A DNA stretch of 64,000 nucleotides from an uncultured Phascolarctobacterium sp. GTDB lineage: Bacteria > Bacillota > Negativicutes > Acidaminococcales > Acidaminococcaceae. The notes under the pieces are model-generated. The model was not told the DNA's origin. It did not search any database and worked only from the letters and a program-made list of their open reading frames with translations. Location: contig CAUDEF010000001.1 in the NCBI GenBank assembly GCA_958448515.1, positions 1 to 64,000 of the forward strand, in the 5' to 3' direction. Below, piece by piece: positions 48,496 through 57,761 of the stretch (position 1 is its first letter; each line of letters begins with the position of its first letter). The translations under genes and the position numbers were made by a program.

Positions 48496-49203
48496 TTAGT
48501 GATGCGCTCTGAATACAGGCGCAATGGCAGTCATTGTCAGCATTGTAAAAATAAATGCCTGCAAGAAACCTACTACAAGGCTGAAGCCAACCCACAGTTC
48601 AGGAATAATCCATGGTGCCAGCATGTACAGCACGATAAGCAGAATTTCACCTGCCAGAATGTTACCGAAAAGACGAAGTGCCATAGTTAAAGGTTTGGAC
48701 ACTTCTTCCAACAGATTAAGCGGAAGGAATACCACAGAAGGCTGAACAAAATGTGCAAAGTAGCCTAAGCCGTGTCTCATAACGCCCAACACATAAACGG
48801 TAAGGGATACCATAATGGCCATACCCAATGTTACGTTAACGTCGTTGGTCGGGGAGGTGAAATGCACACCAACCTGCGGCAACAAACCAAGCTCGTTGGC
48901 AACAAACAGGTAAAGGAACAAAGTGATAATAAACGGAGCAACACTACGGCGTCCTTCAATACCAAGGTTACGTTCCATTAAATCATTCAACCAGTCAATG
49001 AACATTTCTACAATGTTCTGTATTCCAGACGGTATCATTTCCGGTTTTCTGGTAGCTGCAAACACAATAATCATGACAATTGCCATAGCAAGCCAAGACA
49101 TATAAATAGACTGCATGTTTACAACTGCGCCACCTAAGAAATCAATCTGTGTTGGCAGATAATGAATGATTTCATTGCTAGCTTCCGCTTCAACATTTCC
49201 CAT
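48496..49203 (-). CDS. atpB: ATP synthase a subunit
   Basis: A 235-residue membrane subunit forming the ion half-channels against the c ring. The conserved helix with the essential arginine is visible in EEVSKPLTMALRLFGNILAGEILLIVL. N-terminal FLGGAVVNMQSIYMSWLAMAIVMIIVF and C-terminal LVVGFLQAFIFTMLTM are typical. It is followed by atpE in the usual order I-a-c-b. Confidence 0.96.
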   Translation of the reverse strand: MGNVEAEASNEIIHYLPTQIDFLGGAVVNMQSIYMSWLAMAIVMIIVFAATRKPEMIPSGIQNIVEMFIDWLNDLMERNLGIEGRRSVAPFIITLFLYLFVANELGLLPQVGVHFTSPTNDVNVTLGMAIMVSLTVYVLGVMRHGLGYFAHFVQPSVVFLPLNLLEEVSKPLTMALRLFGNILAGEILLIVLYMLAPWIIPELWVGFSLVVGFLQAFIFTMLTMTAIAPVFRAHH

Positions 49204-49207
49204 TCTG

Positions 49208-49618
49208 TCACTCTCCTTTCTTCACGACCGCCTTTTTCTTTAAATCACGGTTCGCGATAATTATGAGATTAATAAGTAAAAATATATGCATAAGCAGGAA
49301 CCCAACGTATATACCTAAAACGTTGAGATCCAGCTTCAACATAACTATAGTAGACAAAAACAATACAGACATTCTGATAAGCATGGTTCTGTGCATTACG
49401 GCAACGGATTCTTTAATAGATTTTTCCATGCCTTTTTTTACTCCGCGGAATGTCAGATAACTGTCAAATACACCCAGCGACAGCCCAAACAGCCACAATG
49501 ACGCTGTCAGCATACCATACTTTAATCCGATAAATCCTGCAACGACAACTGCCAAAACAGCCTGTCTACGTAAAATAGTACTCCATGCAGAGTACACCGC
49601 AGCAACAATGCTATTCAT
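49208..49618 (-). CDS. atpI: ATP synthase subunit I (AtpI)
   Basis: A 136-residue membrane protein with four hydrophobic segments (AVLAVVVAGFIGLKYGMLTASLWLFGLSLGVF and others), in the position of AtpI, which assists c-ring assembly. It overlaps the upstream atpZ-like gene by eight bases and precedes atpB by four. Sequence conservation in this family is low, so identification rests partly on position. Confidence 0.82.
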   Translation of the reverse strand: MNSIVAAVYSAWSTILRRQAVLAVVVAGFIGLKYGMLTASLWLFGLSLGVFDSYLTFRGVKKGMEKSIKESVAVMHRTMLIRMSVLFLSTIVMLKLDLNVLGIYVGFLLMHIFLLINLIIIANRDLKKKAVVKKGE

Positions 49619-49868
49619 CTTTTCTACCCTTATTTTTGTTATTTTTCGACAACAGCAAATCTCTAGTTATAATTTTATAAATAGATAAAAATGCGGTTAC
49701 AATACCCATAACGGTGCCAACCAGTCTGCAGGTATGTTTCTCAACCTCCAGATAAACATCCAGCCAGCCGCCAATGTAATATCCTGCTAATATATTAGCA
49801 CCAATAATACTAATTACTGACGTAGCAAATAGCAGGGCTTGCATTACTTTTCCGTACTTTGGATCCAT
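49611..49868 (-). CDS. AtpZ/AtpQ-like small membrane protein
   Basis: About 85 residues with two hydrophobic helices (ALLFATSVISIIGANILAGYYIGGWLDVYLEVE; CRLVGTVMGIVTAFLSIYKII), the pattern of the AtpZ/AtpI family encoded at the head of many Firmicute and Na+-type atp operons. In some species it conducts Mg2+/Ca2+. It is the first gene of the operon. The start at 49868 is preferred over an in-frame TTG. Confidence 0.78.
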   Translation of the reverse strand: MDPKYGKVMQALLFATSVISIIGANILAGYYIGGWLDVYLEVEKHTCRLVGTVMGIVTAFLSIYKIITRDLLLSKNNKNKGRKDE

Positions 49869-50012
49869 AATCAGCACCCCACTCAACACTCATCTATATG
49901 GAAATTATAAACTTTATATGTATAATTTTCGACAAATTTGTGAACAGTCCTGCAAAAATCTGTCGGCTGTTTAATATTTTACAAAAAATCCATAACTTTT
50001 ACAACAGTTTTA

Positions 50013-51173
50013 TTACTTTTTCGCCAAAAATTCTTCAAAATCTTCTACAGGAAAATTATACTTTTTCAGGATGGCCTTAATTATGCGCTCACACGCTCTG
50101 CCGTCACCGTAGGGATTAGCAGCTTCAGCCATCTGACGATAATGTTTCTCATCATCCAGAAGCATATTTGTTTCACGCAGAACATCTTCGTACGCTGTAC
50201 CAATCAGTTTTACAGTACCAGCCTCTACAGCTTCCGGTCTTTCTGTAGTATCGCGCAGTACAAGTACGGGTTTGCCAAGTGCAGGAGCCTCTTCCTGAAT
50301 TCCGCCGCTGTCGGTAAGAACAATATCCACCTTAGCCATCAGATTGGCAAACGGCTCATAATCCATAGGCTCGATTAAATGTACTCTGTCAAGAGTACCC
50401 AATTCTTCCTGAACAATTTCACGCACTTTAGGATTTTTATGTACAGGGAAAATGGCTTCAACATCCGGATGAGTTTCAAGTACTGTTTTAAGGGCCTTAT
50501 AAACGTGACGCATAGGTTCGCCAAGATTTTCTCTGCGATGGGTAGTCATTAAAATAAGCTTTCTGCCTGACTCAAATACTTCGTTAAACTCTTTGTCAGC
50601 AAATTTATAATCTTCTTTTACAGTAGCCTGCAGCGCATCAATAACTGTATTACCGGTAACGAGAATATCTGCCGGTTTGACATTTTCTTTCAGAAGATTG
50701 CCTTTGCTTGTACTGGTAGGCGCAAAATGCATATCGGCAATAGCACCGGTAAGCTTGCGGTTCATTTCTTCAGGATAAGGAGAATATTTATCGCCTGTTC
50801 TGAGACCTGCTTCAACATGTCCTACGGGAATCTGCGCATAAAAGGCTGCCAAAGCACCCGCAAAGGTTGTAGTGGTATCACCATGTACAAGTACAATGTC
50901 AGGCTTAGCCTCTTCCATAACGCATTTAAGCCCCATCAGCGCCTTGCTTGTTACATCATGCAGGGTTTGTCCCGCAGTCATAATATTGAGATCATAGTCC
51001 GGCTTGATTTTAAACAGTTCCAGAACCTGATCCAGCATTTCTCTGTGCTGAGCAGTTACTGCAACAACCGGCTCAATCCACTCCTCATATTTCTGCATTT
51101 CCAGTACCAGCGGACACATTTTTATTGCTTCCGGTCTTGTACCAAATACTGTCATAATTTTAATCTTTTTCAC
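50013..51173 (-). CDS. wecB: UDP-N-acetylglucosamine 2-epimerase (non-hydrolysing)
   Basis: A 386-residue WecB/MnaA enzyme that converts UDP-GlcNAc to UDP-ManNAc for surface polysaccharides. Family motifs: FGTRPEAIKMCPLV, VHGDTTTTFAGALAAFY, HVEAGLRTGDKYSPYPEEMNR, TTHRRENLGEP and LTDSGGIQEEAPALGKPVLVLRDTTERPE. It uses a GTG start behind GGGAGG. It is paired with wecA immediately upstream. Confidence 0.95.
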   Translation of the reverse strand: MKKIKIMTVFGTRPEAIKMCPLVLEMQKYEEWIEPVVAVTAQHREMLDQVLELFKIKPDYDLNIMTAGQTLHDVTSKALMGLKCVMEEAKPDIVLVHGDTTTTFAGALAAFYAQIPVGHVEAGLRTGDKYSPYPEEMNRKLTGAIADMHFAPTSTSKGNLLKENVKPADILVTGNTVIDALQATVKEDYKFADKEFNEVFESGRKLILMTTHRRENLGEPMRHVYKALKTVLETHPDVEAIFPVHKNPKVREIVQEELGTLDRVHLIEPMDYEPFANLMAKVDIVLTDSGGIQEEAPALGKPVLVLRDTTERPEAVEAGTVKLIGTAYEDVLRETNMLLDDEKHYRQMAEAANPYGDGRACERIIKAILKKYNFPVEDFEEFLAKK

Positions 51174-51189
51174 TGCTCTTCCTCCCCTG

Positions 51190-52206
51190 CTATTTATCGT
51201 TTAAAATACCGATTTTTTTAGCACCAACTGCAACAGCAGTAATAATCACTGCAATTATAAGCGCAGCATAAAATCCGTCCACCTCTGCCCATAACACGGC
51301 AGCAATACCAAGCACAGCACTTATGCCATACATCAGCAGCACCGCTTCCTTCTGGTTCATACCCATGGCAAGCAGTCTGTGATGCAGATGCCCTTTATCC
51401 GGCTGAAAAATAGGTCTTCCGTTAGTATATCTGCGCATAATTGCAAAAGCCGTATCCATTATGGGCAAGCCTAAAGCAATTGCAGGAACAATAAGCGCAA
51501 TTGTCGTAGCAGTCTTTACCGCACCAAGCACAGAAATTGCTGCCAGCATATAACCAATAAACATACTGCCGGTATCACCCATAAATATAGTTGCGGGATT
51601 AAAATTATACCTGATAAATCCCAGGATACCGCCTGCAAGAGCAGCTGTCAGCACAGCAATATGAAAATAACCCATCTGCGCTGCTACCAAGATCACAGTT
51701 ATTGAAGCAATGGCAGAAACGCCTGCCGCAAGTCCGTCCAGTCCGTCAATAAGATTTACAACATTAGTGAAGCTTATTATCCAGAAAATGGTAACAGGTA
51801 TGGATATAAACTTATCAAGATAAAAATATCCGCCTAAAGGATTATTAAGCCACTCTATACGAATATCAAACAACACAAGCACAGCAGCAGCGGCAATCTG
51901 CCCCAGCAGCTTAACCTTTGCAGGAAGCTGATATTTATCATCCAGAACACCAACTATCACTATCAGCGTTCCTCCCAAAAGAACACCTGCTATATCCCAG
52001 GTTATCTCAATACTGCTTATCGCGCCAACCATAAAGGCTATATATATTGCCAGACCGCCGAGCCTGGGCATAATCCTTTTATGTACTTTTCTGTTATCAG
52101 GCTTATCGATAGCACCGATTTTAAACGCCAGCTGTTTAATATAAGGAGTTAAAACATAGCTCACTAAGGCTGCCAGCAGCAAAGGAAAACCATATACTTT
52201 TAACAT
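51190..52206 (-). CDS. wecA: Undecaprenyl-phosphate GlcNAc-1-phosphate transferase (WecA/TagO family)
   Basis: A 338-residue membrane enzyme with about eleven helices that loads GlcNAc-1-phosphate on undecaprenyl phosphate, starting an envelope glycan. Visible: DKPDNRKVHKRIMPRLGGLAIYIAF, VVNLIDGLDGLAAGVSAIA (NxxDGxDGL), FIRYNFNPATIFMGDTGSMFIGYML and the cytoplasmic PDKGHLHHRLLAMGMNQKEAV histidine loop. With wecB next to it, UDP-ManNAc addition is a likely later step. Confidence 0.94.
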   Translation of the reverse strand: MLKVYGFPLLLAALVSYVLTPYIKQLAFKIGAIDKPDNRKVHKRIMPRLGGLAIYIAFMVGAISSIEITWDIAGVLLGGTLIVIVGVLDDKYQLPAKVKLLGQIAAAAVLVLFDIRIEWLNNPLGGYFYLDKFISIPVTIFWIISFTNVVNLIDGLDGLAAGVSAIASITVILVAAQMGYFHIAVLTAALAGGILGFIRYNFNPATIFMGDTGSMFIGYMLAAISVLGAVKTATTIALIVPAIALGLPIMDTAFAIMRRYTNGRPIFQPDKGHLHHRLLAMGMNQKEAVLLMYGISAVLGIAAVLWAEVDGFYAALIIAVIITAVAVGAKKIGILNDK

Positions 52207-52354
52207 TTCTACCTCTCCGCAGAATATTATCTTCTGCGCATTTTTAAATTATTTTAATTTTGTAACCAAGTTTATTATAGTATATCAAAAAAATTCCTTT
52301 TGTGAAAAATATTTTGATAAATTCAAGGTTTTTTAACAATCTTATCAGCTCATA

Positions 52355-52388
52355 AAAATAGTCATCCGTTTATACGGATGACTATTTT
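52355..52388. terminator. Intrinsic terminator after the dCMP deaminase gene
   Basis: Perfect stem AAAATAGTCATCCG / CGGATGACTATTTT with a six-base loop at the end of the deaminase gene (its stop codon overlaps the hairpin's flank). Confidence 0.85.
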
Positions 52389-52389
52389 A

Positions 52390-52836
52390 CTATTTATCCA
52401 GTACAACAATTTCAATACCTGATGCGGCCATCATATCTTCTGCCAGTTTATCCGGATACGGATTTGCATAAACAATTCTGGTTATACCCGCATTTATCAA
52501 AATCTTAGTACATACTACACAGGGCTGGTGCGTACAATACAAAGTGCCTCCATTAACAGATACACCGTGATAAGCAGCCTGCACTACAGCATTTTGCTCA
52601 GCATGAATACCTCGACACAACTCGTGCATCTGCCCGGAAGGCACGTTAAGCTGCTGTCTTAAACATCCTACCGTTTCGCAATGAGGCAGATTTTTGGGTG
52701 TACCATTATATCCTGTTGCTACAATTTGCCTGTTTTTGACAATTACAGCACCTACACTTCTGCGCAGACAGGTTGATCTTTTGCTGACAACCTGCGCAAT
52801 CTCCATAAAGTAATTATCCCAGTCCGGTCTGTTCAT
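52390..52836 (-). CDS. dCMP/cytidine deaminase-family protein (ComEB-like)
   Basis: About 148 residues of the zinc-dependent deoxycytidylate deaminase family, which makes dUMP from dCMP for thymidylate synthesis. The zinc site is HAEQNAV (His plus catalytic Glu) with CTHQPCVVCTKILINAGI. KRSTCLRRSVGAVIVKNRQIVATGYNGTP is also typical. Its ATG lies one base after the upp stop codon and has no ribosome site of its own, so translation is probably coupled to upp. Confidence 0.9.
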   Translation of the reverse strand: MNRPDWDNYFMEIAQVVSKRSTCLRRSVGAVIVKNRQIVATGYNGTPKNLPHCETVGCLRQQLNVPSGQMHELCRGIHAEQNAVVQAAYHGVSVNGGTLYCTHQPCVVCTKILINAGITRIVYANPYPDKLAEDMMAASGIEIVVLDK

Positions 52837-52837
52837 C

Positions 52838-53458
52838 TCAGATTGTACCAAAAATGCGGTCACCTGCATCACCTAAACCAGGAACAATATAACCGCGTTC
52901 ATTAAGATGATCATCTAAAGCAGCAGTATAAATCTTTACATCAGGATGAGCTTCGTTCAGCTTTTTAACACCTTCAGGAGCGGCAACCAGACACATGAAA
53001 CGAATATTTTTTATTCCGCGTTTTTTAAGCTGTTCGATTGCAGCAACAGCTGAACCGCCTGTAGCCAGCATAGGATCTAAGACAACAGTGTACGCATCCA
53101 TATCTTTGGGCATTTTGCAGTAATATTCCATAGGCTCCAAGGTTTCTTCATTGCGGCTCATGCCTATATGACCAACATTAGCCTCTGGAATAACCTGAGT
53201 TACACTGCTTAGAAAGCCAAGTCCGGCACGCAAAATAGGTACAACTGTTATGCTGCCGGCTATTTTATAACCAACAGTTTCAGTAAGCGGGGTTTGTACT
53301 TTTACAGTATCCAACGGCAAATCTTTAGTAACTTCAAAAATCAACAGCATGGCAATTTCGTCCAGAATACGCTTAAACATGACAGTATCTGTCTTAATAT
53401 CACGAATCTGAGTCAATTTTGCTTTAATTAATGGATGTTCAACTACTGTAATTTGCAT
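52838..53458 (-). CDS. upp: Uracil phosphoribosyltransferase
   Basis: A 206-residue UPRTase converting uracil and PRPP to UMP. Motifs: VVPILRAGLGFLSSV, the PRPP loop VVLDPMLATGGSAVAAIEQLKKRG and the C-terminal uracil site YIVPGLGDAGDRIFGT. It lies between glyA and the dCMP deaminase gene in a leftward one-carbon/pyrimidine cluster. Confidence 0.96.
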   Translation of the reverse strand: MQITVVEHPLIKAKLTQIRDIKTDTVMFKRILDEIAMLLIFEVTKDLPLDTVKVQTPLTETVGYKIAGSITVVPILRAGLGFLSSVTQVIPEANVGHIGMSRNEETLEPMEYYCKMPKDMDAYTVVLDPMLATGGSAVAAIEQLKKRGIKNIRFMCLVAAPEGVKKLNEAHPDVKIYTAALDDHLNERGYIVPGLGDAGDRIFGTI

Positions 53459-53474
53459 TTGTATCTTCCTTTGC

Positions 53475-54725
53475 TTAAATATTTTGATACATTGGATATT
53501 TCTCGCACAACACAGCTACACGTTTTTTAGCCTCAGCACGCTTGTCAGCATCTGCAGGATTATTAAGTACTAATCCGATGATAGCTGCTACTTCACGCAT
53601 ATCGTCCTCATTAAAGCCTCTGGTAGTAACAGCAGGTGTACCAAGTCTGATACCGCTGGTAACAAACGGACTTGCAGGATCAAAAGGAATGGTATTTTTA
53701 TTGCAGGTAATACCAACTTCATCCAGCAAATGTTCTGCCTCTTTGCCAGTCAGACCCTGTCCACGTACATCAACGAGAACCAGATGGTTGTCAGTACCGC
53801 CGGATACAAGGCGGAATCCTTCCTTAATAAGAGCTGCAGCAAACGCTTTTGCATTTTTAACAATATTTTCCTGATATTCTTTAAATTCAGGTTGCAGAGC
53901 TTCACCTAAAGCAACAGCTTTTGCAGCAATAACATGCATCAACGGGCCGCCCTGAATACCAGGGAAAATAGCCTTATCAATTGCTTTGGCATATTCTTCT
54001 TTATTGCATAAAATCAGTCCTCCGCGAGGTCCGCGCAGAGTTTTGTGAGTTGTAGTTGTTACAATATCAGCATAAGGCACGGGGCTTGGATGTACACCGG
54101 CAGCTACAAGACCTGCAATATGTGCCATATCAACAAGCAGCAGTGCGCCTACACTGTGAGCAATATCAGCAATGCGTTTAAAATCAATTTCTCTTGGATA
54201 TGCGCTGGCACCGGCTACAATTAATTTAGGTTTATGTTCCTGAGCCAGTTTTTCCATTGCATCATAATCAATCATTTCTGTTTCCTGGTCTACGCCATAA
54301 GGAATAATGTTAAAATAACGACCGGAAATATTAACAGGTGATCCATGGCTCAAATGACCGCCCTGAGATAAGTTCATACCCATCATGGTATCTCCGGGCT
54401 GTAAAAATGCGTAATATACTGCAAGGTTAGTGCTTGCGCCGCAATGAGGCTGTACATTAGCGTATTTAGCGCCGAATAATTTTTTAGCGCGTTCAATAGC
54501 CAGGGTTTCTACCTTATCAACGTATTCGCATCCGCCATAATAACGGCGTCCAGGATAGCCTTCTGCGTATTTATTAGTCAAAATTGTACCCATTGCCTCC
54601 ATAACAGCAGGAGTAACAAAGTTTTCAGAAGCAATAAGCTCAATTTTATTTCTCTGTCTGCCTAATTCCTCAGCAATATAACCGGTAAGTTCCGGATCAA
54701 CAACAGCTAATTTTTCCAAATTCAT
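53475..54725 (-). CDS. glyA: Serine hydroxymethyltransferase
   Basis: A 416-residue PLP enzyme interconverting serine and glycine with tetrahydrofolate. Motifs: ELIASENFVTPAVMEAMGTILTNKYAEGYPGRRYYGGCEYVD, DMAHIAGLVAAGVHPSPVPYADIVTTTTHKTLRGPRGG with the PLP lysine, and a conserved C-terminal SGIRLGTPAVTTRGF. The ATG at 54725 follows GGAGGG; a TTG further upstream is in frame but unlikely. Confidence 0.97.
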   Translation of the reverse strand: MNLEKLAVVDPELTGYIAEELGRQRNKIELIASENFVTPAVMEAMGTILTNKYAEGYPGRRYYGGCEYVDKVETLAIERAKKLFGAKYANVQPHCGASTNLAVYYAFLQPGDTMMGMNLSQGGHLSHGSPVNISGRYFNIIPYGVDQETEMIDYDAMEKLAQEHKPKLIVAGASAYPREIDFKRIADIAHSVGALLLVDMAHIAGLVAAGVHPSPVPYADIVTTTTHKTLRGPRGGLILCNKEEYAKAIDKAIFPGIQGGPLMHVIAAKAVALGEALQPEFKEYQENIVKNAKAFAAALIKEGFRLVSGGTDNHLVLVDVRGQGLTGKEAEHLLDEVGITCNKNTIPFDPASPFVTSGIRLGTPAVTTRGFNEDDMREVAAIIGLVLNNPADADKRAEAKKRVAVLCEKYPMYQNI

Positions 54726-54751
54726 TAATAATCCCTCCAAATAAAATTATC

Positions 54752-55303
54752 TCATCTAGATTCAGGGTATTTAGCCCTTTCACCGCCAATAAGCGGCGGT
54801 CTTGTTCTTGCGGCAGTTAATACGGCACTGCCTATTTCTCTGTATTTTAATCTTACAGGTACCGCAACTCTTTTTAAGTGCATACCTATCAGAGTCTGAC
54901 CAATGTCAATTCCCAGATGGGCACGTACACTCTCCAGAACAACAGGTTCCTTAAAACCTTCGTAAGCCGCAGTTGCCATAGCTCCTCCGGCGTGAGGCAT
55001 CGGTCTTACTGTTACTTCTGTAAAATCATATTTGTCCAATATGGCAGTTTCTGCTACTAAAGCACGATTTAAATGCTCACAGCACTGTACTGCCAGAAAC
55101 AGCTGGTATTTATCTGTAATCCGTTTCAGCGCTTTAAACATAATATCGGCAGCCTCACTGCTTCCGCCGGTACCTATTTTATTACCAATTACTTCACTGG
55201 TACTGCATCCCAGAACAAAAATCTGTCCCGGTCTTGCCTTAGCTGTTATAATAAGCTCTTCAGCCACTTCCTGTAATTGCTGTGCAATTAGCTCAATTTC
55301 CAT
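54752..55303 (-). CDS. ywlG: DUF436 / YwlG-family protein
   Basis: A 183-residue protein of the conserved TIGR01440/DUF436 family found between rpiB and glyA in many Firmicutes (YwlG in Bacillus). Recognisable stretches are GQIFVLGCSTSEVIGNKIGTGGSSEAAD, LAVQCCEHLNRALV, and GGAMATAAYEGFKEPVVLE. Function is unknown. The ATG overlaps the rpiB stop by one base, so it is translationally coupled to rpiB. Confidence 0.9.
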   Translation of the reverse strand: MEIELIAQQLQEVAEELIITAKARPGQIFVLGCSTSEVIGNKIGTGGSSEAADIMFKALKRITDKYQLFLAVQCCEHLNRALVAETAILDKYDFTEVTVRPMPHAGGAMATAAYEGFKEPVVLESVRAHLGIDIGQTLIGMHLKRVAVPVRLKYREIGSAVLTAARTRPPLIGGERAKYPESR

Positions 55304-55752
55304 TATTTATCGGACTCCAATGCCATAATTTTATCTACTCTTCTGGCATGTCTGCCACCGGCAAATTCTGTTTCCAGCCACACGTCAGTTATCATTTCTG
55401 CAAGGCCTACGCCTGTTGTACGCTCGCCCATGCACAATACATTTGCATTGTTATGTTCGCGGCTCATTTTGGCAGAAAAAACGTCTGCGCAGAGAGCTGC
55501 TCTGATGCCATGGCATTTATTTGCCGCAATAGATATACCAATACCGGTGCCGCAGATCAAAATTCCTCTTTCAGCTCCGCTTTCTCCATTTACAATATCT
55601 TTACAGAGCTTTTCGGCAAAATCAGGATAATCACAGGATTCTTCAGTGTAGGTGCCATGATCTACAACTTCAATTCCCTTATCCTGCAGATATTTTTTCA
55701 AATGCTCTTTTAAATGAATTCCACCATGATCAGATGCCATTGCAATTTTCAT
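55303..55752 (-). CDS. rpiB: Ribose-5-phosphate isomerase B
   Basis: A 149-residue RpiB/LacAB-family isomerase for ribose 5-phosphate and ribulose 5-phosphate. Motifs: MASDHGGIHLKEHLKKYL, the catalytic cysteine in CGTGIGISIAANKCHGIRAALCAD, and HNNANVLCMGERTTG. The start at 55752 follows GGAGG. Together with ywlG, upp and glyA it forms the standard Firmicute cluster. Confidence 0.94.
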   Translation of the reverse strand: MKIAMASDHGGIHLKEHLKKYLQDKGIEVVDHGTYTEESCDYPDFAEKLCKDIVNGESGAERGILICGTGIGISIAANKCHGIRAALCADVFSAKMSREHNNANVLCMGERTTGVGLAEMITDVWLETEFAGGRHARRVDKIMALESDK

Positions 55753-55787
55753 AATCATTCCTCCATTCGGCAAGGTATCAGTTCTTC

Positions 55788-56885
55788 TTATTTTACCATA
55801 AAAGGCGGTAGTTGAGCACCGTTTTTTAAATGTATACCGAATGCATCAGCTGTCACTATCTGATAACCTGCAGCTTTTCTCATTCTGTTCATGACAGCCA
55901 GTCCTATTCCGCTTTCATCAACGCCTTCAGCTAAAATCACATCAGGCATGGTTCTGTCAAAGTCGCGCAGCAGATAAAATAATTTTGCAGCCAGCTCCTC
56001 CTTACATGTTCCCCAGTCGGCAACGGTAAGATTTTCATGCTTCTGCAGTCTTTGAGCAGTATCACTGCTGCATAAAACACCTGTTTTCAGTCCATGATTT
56101 AATGCCTGAAATACAAACTCTGTAAAATCTTCGCTGCTTATGCCTTCAAAAAGATACATGGCAGACTTAGGAGCATAATGCCTGTACTTCATTCCCGGGG
56201 CTTTCGGCTTGAAGTTTTTATCGCCCTGCAGAGCAGGATCAATATCAACTGCACCTAAAACCTCTGTAAGCATTTCATAAGTTATCCCGCCCGGACGCAA
56301 AATTACAGGTACAGGAGAAGTTGTATCAACAACAGTTGATTCTAGTCCAATACCGCAATTGCCACCATCAACAACACCGGCAATTTTTCCTGACATATCC
56401 TCCAATACATCCTGCGCATTAGTAGGACTTGGTTTGCCGGAAATATTTGCTGATGGTGCTGCTATCGGACAGCCACATGCTCTGATAAAACTCTGTGCAT
56501 ATTTGTTAGAAGGAAATCTTACTGCTACAGTGGGCAACCCTGCACTGACAGCGTCAGGAACAATATCTGACTTATCAACAACTATTGTTAACGGTCCCGG
56601 CCAGAAAGCTTCTATTAAAGCTTCCGCATTTTTAGTCAGTCTGCTGCTCAGCTGCTGAATATCTTTTTTGTCAGCTATGTGCAGAATTAAAGGATTATCA
56701 TTAGGCCTGCCCTTGGCGGCAAATATTTTGGCAACTGCCTCACTGTTTAACCCGTCAGCTCCAAGACCATAAACTGTTTCTGTAGGAAAAGCAACAACCT
56801 CTCCTGCCTTTATCAGTGCCGCTGCCTGCTCAAAAACACATTTATCACTTTCACTATTTTGCAATTTCCAATAAGATGTCTGCAT
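55788..56885 (-). CDS. sua5: L-threonylcarbamoyladenylate synthase (long Sua5 type)
   Basis: About 365 residues, containing both the TsaC/YrdC domain and the C-terminal Sua5 domain. It forms threonylcarbamoyl-AMP for t6A37 of tRNAs. YrdC motifs: GEVVAFPTETVYGLGADGLN, KGRPNDNPLILHI, FWPGPLTIVVDKS, SANISGKPSPT; the Sua5 linker and domain follow from LGAVDIDPAL, with KAPGMKYRHYAPK. The ATG at 56885 has AAGGTGG upstream. It overlaps the end of prmC by 32 bases. Confidence 0.93.
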   Translation of the reverse strand: MQTSYWKLQNSESDKCVFEQAAALIKAGEVVAFPTETVYGLGADGLNSEAVAKIFAAKGRPNDNPLILHIADKKDIQQLSSRLTKNAEALIEAFWPGPLTIVVDKSDIVPDAVSAGLPTVAVRFPSNKYAQSFIRACGCPIAAPSANISGKPSPTNAQDVLEDMSGKIAGVVDGGNCGIGLESTVVDTTSPVPVILRPGGITYEMLTEVLGAVDIDPALQGDKNFKPKAPGMKYRHYAPKSAMYLFEGISSEDFTEFVFQALNHGLKTGVLCSSDTAQRLQKHENLTVADWGTCKEELAAKLFYLLRDFDRTMPDVILAEGVDESGIGLAVMNRMRKAAGYQIVTADAFGIHLKNGAQLPPFMVK

Positions 56886-57759
56886 ATTTTCCACCTTCTT
56901 TAGCTGCAAAAACCATTCTGTCTATTCCAGCATAATCTTTTCGTACAGCTACTTTTGTAAATCCACCTGCTCTGCATAAATCTGCAACAGCAGCACTTTG
57001 ATTTATACCTATTTCAAAAGCTAACAAACCGTCAGTTTCCATGTAATTGCCGGCCTGCTCGGTAATCCTCCTGTAAAAATCAAGACCATCTTCGCCTCCG
57101 TCTAAGGCTGACACCGGTTCATTTTGTACATCCTTAGCCAGGCCTTTAATATCAGCAGCAGGAATGTAAGGAGGATTGGAAACAATAATATCAAACTTTT
57201 TATCTGCCGGAATAGCAGCAAAAAGATCAGACTTTAAAAAAGCCAGTCTTGCAGCAACACCTATGGAAACGGCATTTTCCTTAGCCGTCTGCAATGCTCC
57301 CTGTGATATATCTACTCCCACGCCTTTTGCCTGCGGCAGATAATCCAGCAAAGACACAATAATAGCACCGCTGCCGGTACCTATATCAAGAATTTTAGGC
57401 GCTTCATTCACCAGCTGAGAAGCTTTTACCAGACTTTCTACAAGAAGTTCAGTTTCCGGTCTTGGCACAAGAGTAAACTTATTTACCTTAAAAGTATTGC
57501 GCATAAAAGCTTTTTCTCCAAGAATATACGCCAAAGGCTCGTGCTGAGCACGTCTGACAACAAGTTTTTTAAAGGCTGCCAGCTCACTTTCATCAAGAGG
57601 TCTTTCAAAATCAACATATAAATTAATGCGTTCACAGTTTAAAACAGCACAAAGCAGTATCTCAGCATCAAGGCGTGGATTTTCCACGCCTTTATCTGCA
57701 AAATACTGCTTTGTCCAATTTAATATTTTCATAACAGTCCAGACAGACTTTATTTCCAT
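56854..57759 (-). CDS. prmC: Peptide chain release factor N5-glutamine methyltransferase
   Basis: A 301-residue SAM-dependent methyltransferase that methylates the GGQ glutamine of release factors. Motifs: VPRPETELLVESL, SAM-binding ILDIGTGSGAIIVSL, and the catalytic NPPY in IIVSNPPYIPAAD. The ATG at 57759 lies two bases after the prfA stop with AGGTGA upstream and is preferred over an internal ATG nine codons in. The prfA-prmC pairing is conserved. Confidence 0.95.
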   Translation of the reverse strand: MEIKSVWTVMKILNWTKQYFADKGVENPRLDAEILLCAVLNCERINLYVDFERPLDESELAAFKKLVVRRAQHEPLAYILGEKAFMRNTFKVNKFTLVPRPETELLVESLVKASQLVNEAPKILDIGTGSGAIIVSLLDYLPQAKGVGVDISQGALQTAKENAVSIGVAARLAFLKSDLFAAIPADKKFDIIVSNPPYIPAADIKGLAKDVQNEPVSALDGGEDGLDFYRRITEQAGNYMETDGLLAFEIGINQSAAVADLCRAGGFTKVAVRKDYAGIDRMVFAAKEGGKYADILLEIAK

Positions 57760-57761
57760 AT